From: Symbiodinium natans
Lineage: Eukaryota; Sar; Dinophyceae; Suessiales; Symbiodiniaceae
Assembly (NCBI GenBank): GCA_905221605.1
Contig: CAJNDS010002068.1
Coordinates: 1,360,251 to 1,424,250 of the forward strand
DNA length: 64,000 nucleotides
Reading direction: 5' to 3'
Positions 27,958-37,761 of this stretch are shown one piece after another. The translations under genes and the position numbers were made by a program. Numbering within the stretch: the first letter of the stretch is position 1; each line of letters starts with the position of its first letter. The notes under the pieces are model-generated. The model was not told where the DNA came from. It saw only the letters and a list, made by a program, of their open reading frames with translations, and ran no database searches.

Positions 27958-30819
27958 ATGTCGGAGAGACTCGGTGCCATGGCCATTGCCGCGGCCGGTG
28001 CCTACGCCATGACCTCCGGGTCCCTCAGGGATACTTGGAATAGCTTTTTTTTTTTTTTTCCTTTTGGGGTACTTTAGTTCCTAAGAAACAGCTAAAATTT
28101 CAAACAAATTGGGTACTTTAGTTCCCAAGAAAAAGCTAAAATTTCGATTTTTGCTAGGTTCCAAGTTCAGTAGAGGTTCGTGGTCAGCCAGCCGGCCGGG
28201 CACCAGCCAGCCGAGATGGCACGGCTGAGGGGCGCTCAGCCCAGCTCCGGCGTAGGCTGCAGCTCCACCATGCTCAACCTGGCTGCTTAGGGATACTTGG
28301 GAATCCTTTTTTTTTTTTCATTCTTGGGGTACAAAAACTTCAAAGGAGCAGCAAAAAGTCTAATTTTTGCTAGTTAGGGTTCGAAAGCTCAGTAGAGGCT
28401 GGGGCCGGCACCGTGGCAGCTGCCGGCATGGCCGTCTGCCAGCGCAAGCGCACGGCGCTCCGCGCTGAGAAGTTCGCAGGGGGCTTGGTGGGAAGCGCCG
28501 GAGGCTTCGGGAACCAGTATCTTAGTTGAACTTTAGACTTTTTGGGTTTCCTTATTTAGTAGGAATATTAATTATAAAGTTTAACTTTTTATTACCCTTG
28601 GTTTTTTGGAGAAGTAAGGTATGAGTTCGACCCCTGCAACTTTGCAGAGAGCTACCCCACCCTGCTCCCTTGGTTCCGTGAGGCCGAGCTCAAGCACGGG
28701 CGTGTGGCGATGCTTCTAGGACCCCGAGTAGGCCCTTATTTGTTTTTTTTGGGGTTGGGGTTCCCTTGCAATTACCTTCAGGCACCCTGAACCCTAAACC
28801 CTAAACCCTAAACCCTAAACCCTAAACCCTAAACCAAAAAAAGGGTACGATGTTTAATCCTAGGTTACTCCTGGGTCTAGGCTTGCCTTCCTCGGCCTGA
28901 TCGTCCCCGACGCCTTCCGCCTGCCGATCGACGGCCCCTGCCAGGCTTCGTGGCCCATGTGGCCCTAAACCCTAAACCCTAAACCCTAAACCCTAAACCC
29001 TAAACCCTAAACCCCTTTTCCCCTTTGTTCTGGTTCAGGGTTCCCTTTATAAAGCAACCAACCTCAAAAGAGGGCTCCCTTATTCTAATATTGTACAGTA
29101 GCCAACTATCCCCAAAAAAGGGTGCCCTTAGTCCAAGATGGTTGCTGAGCCACTTGAAGGTTCATGGTACTTACTAACCAATTATAACTGTACTTATAAC
29201 CCCACTTATAATACCCCTAAAGGGCCTTATAGGGGTTAGCCCTATTATAAGTAGGGTTATAAGCCCAGTTATAAGTGGTTAGTAAGTCCCATGAACCTCC
29301 AAGCACCAAGCAGGACACCAGCATTGATGTGATTGCCGCCCACAACAAGCTCATCGGCCCCGGACTTGGCGAGGGCCAGATGTGGAACATGATGATGCTT
29401 CGGGATACGTGGGAACAGTTTTTATTCTTGGGCTTAGGGCTTAAGGCTTAGGGCGACATAATTCCTCAGAAACAGCGAAAATCGTACTCTTTGCTAGGGT
29501 TCCCAGTTCGGTAGCCCTAAACCCTAAACCCTAAACCCCAAACCCTATAGACATTCTCTACAAAGAAGTTCCGTATAGGATCGTCGTGGGCGCCATCGAG
29601 TCCCTCCGCTTCAAGCAGGTCGGTCTGGGCTTCGAGAGCTTGACCCTTGAGAGCCTTGGCAGGACCAGCGGTACCCTCTGTGTAGGGTTTAGGGTTTAGG
29701 GTTTAGGGTTTAGGGTTTAGGGTTTAGGGTTTAGGGTTTAGGGTTTAGGGTTTAGGGTTTATATAGGGTTTAGGGTTTAGGGGTTATGGGTTAGGGTTTA
29801 GGGTTTGGGGCTAGGATCCAGAGTAGGCCCTTATGAGGCCCTTATTCCCTCCTTATAGGGTTTCTACTTCCCTTATCAAGCCTCGCTTTAGACTAAAATT
29901 CAAAGGGTTTCCCCTTCTTTTTTCCTCTGGTTTATTCCCCTTCTTATAGGTTTTGGCTTCCCTGTTAAAGCTCCTCTTTGAACCCAAAAGGGTTTGGTCA
30001 ACCCTAAACCCTAAACCCTAAACCCTAAACCCTAAACCCCTTTCTTTTCTTCCTCTGGTTTACTCTTGAGCCGAGGAACGCCGGAGACCTCGGCCTACGT
30101 GCCCTCGCGCCAAAAACGGACAAGGGCATGGAGCCTAGGCAGGCCCTTCTTGGGGTTTAGGGTTTAGGGTTTAGGGTTTAGGAGTTTTTTCTTTTTAAAG
30201 AAATTTTCCCGTATTTGGGGTTTATAAGAGGATCATATCTCACAAATACTTTTCAGGGGGTTTTAAGGGCCATCCTAGGAGCTCTTCACTCAACCCTAAA
30301 CCCTAAACCCCAAACCCCAAACCCTAAACCCTAAACCCTAAACCCTAAGCCCTAAACCCTAAACCCTAACCCCCACACCCTACTTTTTTAGAGGGCTTCT
30401 TCCTAGGGCCATCCTAGGAGCTCATGAAGACGTCCGAGCTCAAGAACGGCCGCCTGGCGATGCTCGCCGTCGGCGGCTGCCTCACGCAAGCCGTCGCCCT
30501 GGACACTTATAATAGCTGAATGAGTACGCTTTGGGGTTTAGGGTTTAGGGTTTAGGGTTTAGGGTTTAGGGTTTAGGGTTTAGGGTTTAGGGTTTAGGGC
30601 CTAGGGTTTAGGGTTTAGGGATGAATGAGTACGCTTTCTACACTTTTTGGGATACTATAACCCTCGTTTAGTAGCTGAGTAATTGCACTTTCTACACTTT
30701 TTGGGATACTATAACCCCCCTTCAGTAGCAGTAGGCTTTTTTTTTTTTGGGGGGGGGGGAGGGGGGGGGCTATGAACTCAGCAACGAAGGATATCCACCA
30801 CTTCCCCTTCACCAAGTGA
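27958..30819 (+). CDS. Light-harvesting chlorophyll-binding protein (FCP/acpPC type), about 10 exons
   Basis: Binds chlorophyll and carotenoid in the thylakoid antenna. Exons read: 27958-28019, 28176-28281, 28398-28516, 28619-28711, 28881-28961, 29304 to about 29393, about 29550-29650, 30076-30130, 30418-30502 and 30782-30819 (TGA at 30817). The model gives roughly 276 residues. The first about 85 residues are Ala/Arg/Ser rich (AGAGTVAAAGMAVCQRKR), probably a plastid presequence. Helix 1 carries PWFREAELKHGRVAML, with the E-x-x-H-x-R chlorophyll ligand pattern. The stroma-side segment is AFLGLIVPDAFRLPIDGPC. Helix 2 lies around IVVGAIESLRFKQVGLGFES. Helix 3 carries SELKNGRLAMLAVGG (E-x-x-N-G-R). 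The C-terminus is DIHHFPFTK. Introns carry introner families C (28024, 28286, 29398), J (28521), K (28716), A (29153) and E (30135). The join around 29393/29550 is not resolved. GC and GA donors are required by the protein frame. Confidence 0.88.
28024..28175. mobile_element. Introner, family C, light-harvesting intron 1
   Basis: Starts CTCAGGGATACTTGGAA and ends TTCCAAGTTCAGTAGAG, an imperfect 17-bp inverted repeat. Flanks are GTCC on the left and GTTC on the right. The interior repeats GGGTACTTTAGTTCC twice. Splicing at GT gives TSG-FVVSQ without frame change. Confidence 0.85.
28286..28397. mobile_element. Introner, family C, light-harvesting intron 2, GCTG duplication
   Basis: CTTAGGGATACTTGGGAATC to AAAGCTCAGTAGAG, flanked by GCTG on both sides (28282-28285 and 28398-28401). 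The donor dinucleotide is GC, taken from the duplication. It joins MLNL to AGAGT in frame. Confidence 0.9.
28521..28618. mobile_element. Introner, family J, light-harvesting intron 3, GTAT duplication
   Basis: 98 bp beginning CTTAGTTGAACTTTAGAC and ending TTTTTTGGAGAAGTAAG, flanked by GTAT (28517-28520 and 28619-28622). GT-AG. The same right half ends the 3.9-kb intron of the monooxygenase gene at 53461. Confidence 0.9.
28716..28880. mobile_element. Introner, family K, light-harvesting intron 4, GCTT duplication, telomeric core
   Basis: CTAGGACCCCGAGTAGGCCC to TTACTCCTGGGTCTAG, flanked by GCTT (28712-28715 and 28881-28884). GC-AG splicing gives VAML-AFLGL. The interior holds six CCCTAAA units. 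Confidence 0.9.
28962..29303. mobile_element. Composite intron 5: telomeric repeats, family D body, family A end
   Basis: From the exon end the intron begins GCCCTAAA and runs through seven telomeric units, then a family D body at 29024-29152 (GGGTTCCCTTTATAAAGCAA, GGGTGCCCTTAGTCCAAGAT) whose left end is missing, then a complete family A element at 29153-29303. Confidence 0.8.
29398..29514. mobile_element. Introner, family C, followed by telomeric repeats
   Basis: CTTCGGGATACGTGGGAACA to GGGTTCCCAGTTCGGTAG. GATG lies on the left (29394-29397), but the right duplication is replaced by CCCTAAA repeats up to 29550. Confidence 0.75.
30135..30417. mobile_element. Introner, family E, light-harvesting intron 8, GAGC duplication
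   Basis: CTAGGCAGGCCC to GGGCCATCCTAG, flanked by GAGC (30131-30134 and 30418-30421). Donor GA. Two telomeric blocks lie inside. It joins KGM to ELMKTSELK. Confidence 0.88.
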
Positions 30820-30830
30820 GGAGTTGTAGC

Positions 30831-31688
30831 ATGGCCACAGCTTTTTACGGCAAGAACTCGCCGGCGCGTTAGTTGTCTTACCTGCAGCTCTTTCTTACGA
30901 CTGTTTCGAGTGTGATGTTGGAGTTACCGTTGTTGCTCGGCGGATGTGGCTGCAGAAAATGGAGTCTTTTAGGCATGAGGGCCGCTTGCTCGCAAACCCT
31001 GAAACCCTAAACGCTATCATGCCGATAAACCCGATAAACCCTGTAGACCCTGTAAATCCCCTAAACCCCCTAAACCCTATAGACCCTATAAACCCTATAA
31101 ACCCTATAAACCCTATAAACCCTATAAACCCATAAACCCTATAAACCCTATAAACCCTAAATCGCTGTGCCGACCACCATGTCAAGAGTACCGCTCACCT
31201 CTTCGTCATCTATCCCCAAGCATCAGAAGCCCCACAACCTAGGGATACTTGGCATAGTTTTATTATTCTGATTGTTTTTTTTTTAGTGTGCTTGTTGGGT
31301 ACTATAAGATTCCTAAGAAACAGCAAAAGTTATATTTTTTGCTAAGGTTATAGAGAAGATGGACTACGTGCTGGTTCTTTGTAGGCTTGATAGCCCAGTG
31401 TTACCCTTTTGCCTTTTTTTGCTTCAAGGTTCCCTTACAAAGTAACCACCCCCAAAAAGGTACCCTCATTATTTACTGGGCTACCAAGTAGGGAATGAGG
31501 GGAATGCGGTGCCCTATATAACGCCCTTTAACGGTCGATACAGGGGGATATAACGTACTGTACCTAACTCCCCCACTTAAGAGCCAGTAGGACTACTGCA
31601 TCCCATCCAAGAAGGGACCTTTGAACATCCTCGCAGAGGAGGTACCCCTGAATTGAGGGGCTGAATGAATATATATATATATATATAG

Positions 31689-31721
<33 letters not shown>

Positions 31722-34513
31722 ATATACACCTCAAGTCATTCTAAGGCATGAATCGCTGTATAGTTGAAGGTCAATTCCTACGTAGCTGTGGGACAGGAAA
31801 TCATGGTAAAAGAAGCGCTAGATATGCGTTAAGGGCCGAGGATACAAGAACAACTTGTCCGACATGTCTCGGACAGTCGTCTCAGTCATTCGTTGAATTG
31901 TCGTAGTAGTTAACTATAGGACTAGATTGAGTACTAGGCCCTAAGCCAACCCTAAACCCTAAACCCCAAACCCCGAGCCCTATAAACCCTAGGCCTAAAC
32001 CCTACACCCACTAAAACCCCCGAAACCCTGCTGAGCCCTGAACCCGAAACCCCTCTCTTAAACCCTAAACCCTAAACCCTAAAACAAGCTCTCTTTAAGC
32101 CAGGCTCCGCTTCCTCCACAAGCACACCCACCCGCGCCTGGCCGCCGAGGAGAAGGGGAGGGTCTTTGGCTCGGAGAGTTTAGGGTTTAGGGTTTAGGGT
32201 TTAGGGTTTAGGGTTTAGGGTTTAGGGTTTACGGTTTAGGGTTTAGGGTTTAGGGGGGGTTGAGGGGCCACTGTTCTGCTGGATGCAGTAGTAGGAAGCC
32301 AAGGCCACCCACACACGACGCACAGCGAGCCCAAGTCAGCCAAACCAAGTTCACATGTCGTTGACTCTTTAAATCAGGACGATTGCTTCAACCATGTAAG
32401 GAGCCCTTTTACGTGTTAAGGAATATTCCTCAATTAAGGGGCATTTAAGGAACCTTCTTACATGTTAAGGAATGTTCCTACTTAAGGGGTATTGGAGTCC
32501 CTGGGCTCAGGGGCGGCATCCCATCCGACGAACAAGGTGTTAAGTTTGCAGTGTGATTTCCGCTGCGGGCGTTCTAAGTAGGCTTGAAACCCAGAGAGCC
32601 CGAAACCCTTAAGTAAGGAATAGACCTTGAACTATAAAGGTATCCTCAGTATGATTTAAGGTATATTCCTCATTTAGGCCCTAAACCCTAAACCCTAAAC
32701 CCCAAATTCTAAGGGCTATTGGGCTTTCGGGAAAACCTTTCTCATCGGAGACTGGGGGGTCCAGAATCGAGCCTGGGCAAATGAACCCTTTGGGGTATGA
32801 GGTGTTTGCCTGGAGATTGGCGGCGTATTGTGGGTTTAGGGTTTAGGGTTTAGGGTTTTGGGTTTCGGGTTCAGGCCTCACCCACCCCCCCACCCCCCCA
32901 CCCCCCCACCCCCCCCCACCCCCCCCACCCCCACCCCCCCCCCCCCCCCCCCCCACCCCCCCCACCCCCCCCACCCCCCCCCACCCCCCCCACCCCCCCC
33001 CACACCCCCCCCCCCCACCCTCCACCCCCCCACCCCCCCATCCCCCCACCCCCCACCCCCCCACCCCCCCACCCAAATCCTCAAAACCTAACCCCAAACC
33101 CAAAAGTCTTGAAACCCCACTATCCTTTAACGACTTTTGACCTTAGGATCCAGGGCCGCCTTCAGGGCTTTGGAGGGTTTCGGCTTCAGGGTGAACCAAA
33201 CCCGTTAAGCCCAAAACCCTAAGCCGTCTAGGGAACTGGGGGCTTTTGGTGTAGGGCTAGGGCTTCCTTGGGCGAAGGAGCTGGAAGAGTTTGCGAAGGC
33301 CTCTCTTCATGTGCTTTGTTGGGGTTTGGGTTTCGGTTTCGGGGGTAGCGTTCAGTGTTTAGGCCTCAGGGTATTAAGGGTTAGGGCTTAGGGTAAGGGA
33401 TTAGGCTTTTCAGGTATAGGGCTAGGGGGGGAGTGAATGTACCCTAAGCTTTGAAGCCGAGGTTTAGGGTTCAGGGTTTAGGGTTTAGGGTTTAAGGTTT
33501 CGGGTTTCGGGTTTAGGGTTTAGGGTTTCGGGTTTAGGGCGCACGATGAGGATCCGCCTCCTTGGTAGCCCCGTGGTGCACTTTTGCCCATTTTTGGGTG
33601 CTGGGTTCTCTTGTAAACGCAACCAGCCCCCAGAAGGATACCCTTATTACAGCAGAATTCCGGACTACCAAGCCTCAAGCACGCCACTTAGATTTGGGAG
33701 GGGGGCCTGAATCCTGCTACCCTGTCCCCAGGCCATACCCCTAAACCCTAAACCCTAATCCCTAAACCCCGATCTTCTCTACCGAAGCAGCCCCAAAATA
33801 GAGATCCTTGTTACGACTTCAGCTTCATTCCTTGAAAAATAATTCCTTACTTGAGCGGCATTGGGCTCTTTCGGGCAGCCCATAGAAATTAACCCTGAAC
33901 CCTAAACCCTAAACCCTAAACCCTAAACCCTAAACCCTAAACCCTAAACCCTAAACCTAAACCCTAAACCCTAAACCCGAAACCTAAACCCATTTGACTT
34001 CTATAGGGCCCTGAACTTCATGGTAGGGGGGGGGCCTTATTTTATCAGAAGGTCCCCGACAGAAACTAAGGAGGATTCCTGAAACAAGGGGTCTCAGAGG
34101 CTTCAGCTTCTTCACCCCGTGGGGGTTCAGGGTTTAGGGTTTAGGGTTTAGGGTTTAGGGTTTAGGGTTTAGGGTAGGGTTTAGGGTTTAGGGTTTAGGG
34201 TTTAGGGTTTAGGGTTTAGGGTTTAGGGTTTAGGGTGTAGGGTTTAGGGTTTAGGGTTTAGGGTTTAGGGTTTAGGGTTTAGGGTTTAGGGTTTAGGGTT
34301 TAGGGTTTAGGGTTTAGGTTTCAAGAGCCCCAGGAAGCCTAGATTCTGGGTGGTTAGGGCAGGGCTCTGAACCGTAATCCCGATATCCTAAACCCCGGGC
34401 CTTGGGGAGTATACGATCCTCTGCTCCGTGTGCTTCAGGCCTGGAGTATGGCATACGAAGCACGCGTCTCAGACGCGGCTCTCCGTTGGGTTGTAAGGTC
34501 CGCCTCAACTTGA
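30831..34513 (+). CDS. Unidentified multi-exon gene downstream of the light-harvesting gene
   Basis: Starts 12 bp after the light-harvesting stop if ATG 30831 (MATAFYGKNSPA) is used. Likely exons: 30831-30866; 30888-30991 (SYDCFECDVGVTVVARRMWL, QKMESFRHEGRLL); 31164-31237; a piece ending KMD at 31364; 31591-31640 (DYCIPSKKGPLNILAEE); 32100-32178 (LRFLHKHTHPRLAAEEKGRV); 32712-32833 (QMNPLGYEVFAWRLAAYCG); 33246-33305 (GLPWAKELEEFAKASLHVLC); 33673-33735; 34400-34513 (PWGVYDPLLRVLQAWSMAYE, stop TGA 34511). The order is consistent, but most joins were not proven and it could be two genes. No known domain recognised; several exons are Cys/Trp-rich. Confidence 0.5.
31239..31355. mobile_element. Introner, family C
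   Basis: CTAGGGATACTTGGCATAG at the left; the internal TTCCTAAGAAACAGCAAAAG and TTTTTTGCTAAGGTT match the light-harvesting intron 1 copy. It ends TTATAGAG. No clear duplication. Confidence 0.75.
31362..31590. mobile_element. Introner, family G, with a family D introner nested inside
   Basis: The outer element lies between two copies of GGACTAC (31361-31367 and 31590-31596). Inside it, a 103-bp family D element (31386-31488) splits the family G motif TAGGGAATGAGG and is bordered by TAGG on both sides. Splicing GA...AG gives KMDYCIPSKK. Confidence 0.9.
31386..31488. mobile_element. Nested introner, family D, TAGG duplication
   Basis: CTTGATAGCCCAGTGTTACC to ATTTACTGGGCTACCAAG, with inverted ends, flanked by TAGG (31382-31385 and 31489-31492). 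The family D intron of the fusion gene (45916-46033) is a close relative. Confidence 0.9.
31668..31730. repeat. (TA)n microsatellite
   Basis: Alternating TA with ATAC interruptions, about 60 bp. Similar TA runs are at 7144-7170, 23770-23815 and 26187-26260. Confidence 0.9.
32391..32505. mobile_element. Introner-like element, family I, internally repeated
   Basis: Contains ACGTGTTAAGGAATATTCCT and a second ACATGTTAAGGAATGTTCCT, ending ACTTAAGGGGTATTGGAGTC. Fragments match 13208 and 55129. Confidence 0.5.
32878..33074. repeat. Poly-C tract with A interruptions
   Basis: About 200 bases of C7-10 A units. Proline- or glycine-rich frames on both strands are artefacts. Confidence 0.97.
33561..33672. 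mobile_element. Introner, family D, CCTC duplication
   Basis: CTTGGTAGCCCCGTGGTGCA to GACTACCAAG, flanked by CCTC (33557-33560 and 33673-33676). It is an exception to the G-first rule, although a G precedes CCTC on both sides. Confidence 0.75.
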
Positions 34514-34787
34514 ATAGTGGCCACAGGGTTTAGGGTTTTTGTATTTAGGGTTCAGGGTTTCAAGGGTTTTCTAGGCTTTTGGGTTTAGGGGAACCCTGAA
34601 CCCTGTAGGGCAGGGTCTAGGCTTGTGCCTCTCAGATGTGTGTGGTGTCTGCGCTTTTCTCTGCTTTTGCAAGTCAAGGGGTTCGGCTCGTGTCCCGAAG
34701 GTTGTACCCATCAAGGTCTTCCTTAGTATACTCCTACTATGGCCCTTAGGGTATAGGGTTTAGGGTTTAGGGTTTAGGGTTTAGGGG

Positions 34788-34858
34788 TCCAAGGGTAGAG
34801 TCCCCTGATGCAAAGGCTGTAGAGGTCAGACAACTGCTGGGGGTCGTTTTTGAATTAG
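34788..34858 (+). CDS. Exon-like island, unidentified gene
   Basis: Reads RVESPDAKAVEVRQLLGVVF then ELG between telomeric tracts. Confidence 0.45.
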
Positions 34859-35104
34859 GCTTTGGGGTTTAGGGTATAGGGTTTAGGGTTTGGGGTTTAG
34901 GGCTTTCACTCCCCCGGGGGGCCATTTCCAACTCTTATGAACTCGTATGAAGGCTACAAGAAGAGCCCCCATTAAATGTCCCCTGCAAAAGCCAACACGC
35001 ACATACGCATTTCACACACATATACATATATACACGCATACAGACATACATACACACACATACACATACTCATACACATACTCATACATATGGACACACA
35101 CACA

Positions 35105-35360
35105 AGTCAAGAGGAGACGATGGTCACGCAGGGGCTTAGGCCGCCCCCCTACGTTGGGGCGCTTAAGCCCTTCGATCTCGATGGCACAAGCCGGCCCAGG
35201 TCGCTTGCCCGCCTCCCACAGCATGGGGGTCGGGGCCCGGTACCGGAAAATTGTTAGATGGCCCTCCACAATCGGGCCAAAGCAGCTCCTCGCACCTCAC
35301 GAAGCATTCGAGCTTGTTCCGAAGCCTAACCTTCACAGCATCTACGCCTTATCACAGCAA
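35105..35360 (+). other. Unique segment with competing open frames
   Basis: After a CA-rich stretch (35005-35105) the sequence is unique. One + frame reads EETMVTQGLRPPPYVGALKP; another reads QLLAPHEAFELVPKPNLHSI towards its end; the minus strand is open as well. Coding is possible but the frame is undecided. Confidence 0.3.
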
Positions 35361-35418
35361 ACCCTAAACCTTAAACCCCAAACCCCAAATCCTAAACCCT
35401 AAACCCGGGGGTCTCCCC

Positions 35419-35475
35419 AGGTGCCAGTGGCCCGGCGCTGCGTCCACGAGGCTTGCGCCCAACATCGAGGCCTCA
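35419..35475 (+). CDS. Short exon with GT donor, unidentified gene
   Basis: It follows CCCCAG and reads VPVARRCVHEACAQHRGL, followed by CAG/GTAAAT, a canonical donor. Confidence 0.45.
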
Positions 35476-35882
35476 GGTAAATCCTTCGGTTGTTTTGTTT
35501 AGCCGGTTTAGGTTTTTAGGATGTTAGGGTTTTTAGGTTTTTAGGTTTTTTCGGGCGTTAGGATTTTCGGGTTTTAGGGTGTTAGGATTTTGGAGTTTTG
35601 GTTTTTAGGGTTGTCGGGTTTGAGGGTTTCAGGCTCTTAGGGTTTCAGCAATTTTGGGGTGCAGGCTTGTAGGGCTTTAGGGCTTTAGGATTTACGGCTT
35701 CGGGCTGTGTACTCTACCAATTAGACCCTGCTAAACCCTAAACCCTAAACCCCTAACCCCTAAACCCTGAACCCTGAACCCTGAACCTATCCACTCTACA
35801 CCTTCTCTCGTCCCTGCATACCTATGCGCAACGTTACGCCTCGCGAGATCGCCTGAGACCGCAAAACCCTACACAGTGAACC

Positions 35883-36188
35883 CTATTTTGGCTTTCTTCT
35901 TTGGCTAGCTAAGGTTGCTGGAAAATTCTTAAAAACAAGTTTCTGCTCTTCATGCACATGGAACCCCACATTTACACTTGGGCACAAAACCCAAACCTGG
36001 GTTTTTTTTGGAACAAATGTTCGAGATTTCAGAACTTTCTCAACATCATTGTTCTTATGGTGGTCTTTGGCATCAACAGTATCCAGACCGGTCTGATCTT
36101 TGAGAATGCTGAAAACTCGAAACAGCTTTCTCTCGGAAAGAGGATCTATGATCATGCTTATACTACTGATCTCCGAACTAAGTGACAC
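35883..36188 (-). CDS. Possible minus-strand ORF of 101 residues
   Basis: Reads MSLSSEISSISMIIDPLSER and later VFSILKDQTGLDTVDAKDHH. The segment is A+T richer than the exons around it and free of telomeric repeats. The + strand has a 77-residue frame (MHMEPHIYTWAQNPNLGFFW). It would be the only minus-strand gene in the window, so an intronic insertion or a chance frame is also possible. Confidence 0.3.
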   Translation of the reverse strand: MSLSSEISSISMIIDPLSERKLFRVFSILKDQTGLDTVDAKDHHKNNDVEKVLKSRTFVPKKTQVWVLCPSVNVGFHVHEEQKLVFKNFPATLASQRRKPK

Positions 36189-36361
36189 GTTAACAAATAG
36201 GATCTTTTGCAGCCACCCTAGCCCCCAGCCCCAAACCCTAAAATTTAAAAGCCTAAAACCTAAACCCTAAAGCCTAAACCCCAAACCCTAAACCCTCGAC
36301 CCTAAACCCCAAACCCCAAACCCTGAACCCTAAGCCCCTAAACCCCTGACCCCTGCAGCAG

Positions 36362-36410
36362 GGTCCTGGGCGCCGAGGAGGTCGACCAGCCTCAGCCTGC
36401 TCGGGGCTAA
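36362..36410 (+). CDS. Probable last exon of an unidentified gene
   Basis: It follows GCAGCAG and reads VLGAEEVDQPQPARG then TAA at 36408-36410. Confidence 0.4.
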
Positions 36411-36644
36411 GTGGCTTTCGGGGCTCCGGGTTTAGGGTTTGGGGTTTGGGGTTTGGGGTTTGGGGTTTAGGGTTTGGGGTTTGGGGTTTAGGGTTTAGGG
36501 GAACTCAAAGCCCTCAGCCTTATACCCCAAAATCACCCTGGAAGACGGGAGAAGCCCACAAGCCCCCCCTAAAACCCCTAGAACCCTAAAAGCATACACC
36601 CTGGATGTAGCTGGATGTTTTAGGGAACCAAGCTCCACATACTC

Positions 36645-36712
36645 CGATATCGAAGCTATGGGCCCGAGACACCGCTTGGAACGAGGACCTCGGCTACATC
36701 TACACTTGCCAG
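36645..36712 (+). CDS. Exon-like island, unidentified gene
   Basis: Reads RSKLWARDTAWNEDLGYIYT then CQ before telomere variants. Confidence 0.45.
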
Positions 36713-36784
36713 ATTTCAGGGTTCAGAGTTTAGAGTTTAGAGTTTAGGGTTTGGGTTTAGAGTTTGGGGTTTAGGGTTTAGTGG

Positions 36785-36903
36785 TATGCCAGATTGTACC
36801 AGCTGGTGCGCATGGAAGGGAGTTCCGTTTCGAGCGGTTGCCCTTGAAGATATCAGGCAAGATGAGTGTAGATGCACTTGAGAAGGCGACTACAGGCCCT
36901 GAA
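36785..36903 (+). CDS. Exon-like island, unidentified gene
   Basis: Reads VCQIVPAGAHGREFRFERLP then LKISGKMSVDALEKATTGPE. Very protein-like. It lies between two TTTAGGG tracts. A second frame (WYARLYQLVRMEGSS) is shorter. Confidence 0.5.
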
Positions 36904-36942
36904 CCCCATAATTTTAGGGTTTAGGGTTTAGGGTTGAGTGCC

Positions 36943-37008
36943 ATCGACCTTCGTTCCAAAGTGGGTGGTCGATCGGTCGTGGTCTGGATTTTGACAGTTT
37001 CAGGTCTA
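36943..37008 (+). CDS. Exon-like island, unidentified gene
   Basis: Reads AIDLRSKVGGRSVVVWILTV in the 40 bases after a telomeric tract. Confidence 0.35.
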
Positions 37009-37105
37009 GGGTTTCGGGCTCAATTAGGGTTCTTTAGCCTATGTCCTACAGTCCCCTTCGGCATTCTGCTTCATTTTTGTTTACATAACGGAGGTTTTAT
37101 CGGGT

Positions 37106-37233
37106 CTTGGTAGCCCAGTGGTGCCCTTTTGCCTTTTTTGGTCTCTCGTTTCCCTGGTAACCTTTTTCGATATTGTTCCGAGTGTTTTTTTTTTTTGGTT
37201 TCTCGTTTCCCTGGTAACCTTATTTCGGTACTG
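37106..37233. mobile_element. Introner-like element, family D, with internal duplication
   Basis: CTTGGTAGCCCAGTGGTGCC at the left. TCTCGTTTCCCTGGTAACCT occurs twice (37142 and 37202), so the right half has been duplicated and the right end is unclear. Confidence 0.6.
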
Positions 37234-37507
37234 GAACAAGTGTTGAAACGTTGAATGAAGCCGCTTTTGTTTCTCTAGCCTATCGCGCCGACTTGTTCAA
37301 TGTTCATGACTGCACACACGATTTTCTTATCACCGACCATACCCCTTACAATTTTGTGAAAGTTTGAACGAAATCGTTTGAATCCAAGCAAAGCATGAAG
37401 AAATTTGTAAACAAACAGAGCTTAAGTCTTAAATTTCTTACCTTTGTTTGGGGTAGGTTATGGTTACAAAGCCGCTCCTGGGATTTTCTTAGGTCACCAG
37501 ATTAGGA

Positions 37508-37556
37508 GACCCAAAGCCCGAGCCCCCCGCCCCAAGCCCTTCGAGATTGAACTCAG
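37508..37556 (+). CDS. Exon-like island, unidentified gene
   Basis: Reads RRPKARAPRPKPFEIEL, a basic proline-rich stretch ending before GGTTTAGGG. Confidence 0.35.
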
Positions 37557-37649
37557 GGTTTAGGGTTTAGGGTTTAAGGTTTAGGGTTTAGGGTTTACTG
37601 AGACTCAGGTGTAGGCTCTGCGGCCTCAGTCGAAACCCTGAACCCCAAA

Positions 37650-37760
37650 ACCCTACGCACGGCATGATCTTGCCCTTGAATGAAGGAGTAGACCATTTAT
37701 TAAGAATGAGGCCCTGTGTCGATTTAAGAGTGTCTTTCCCGGGAAGAAACCACTCCGCCA
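37650..37760 (+). CDS. Exon-like island ahead of a family A introner
   Basis: Reads HGMILPLNEGVDHLLRMRPC then VDLRVSFPGRNHSAN, running to the element start at 37762. The exon may continue at 37873, where MAEIFSAPTTAHLLRNTPKA opens at ATG 37898. Confidence 0.4.
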
Positions 37761-37761
37761 A

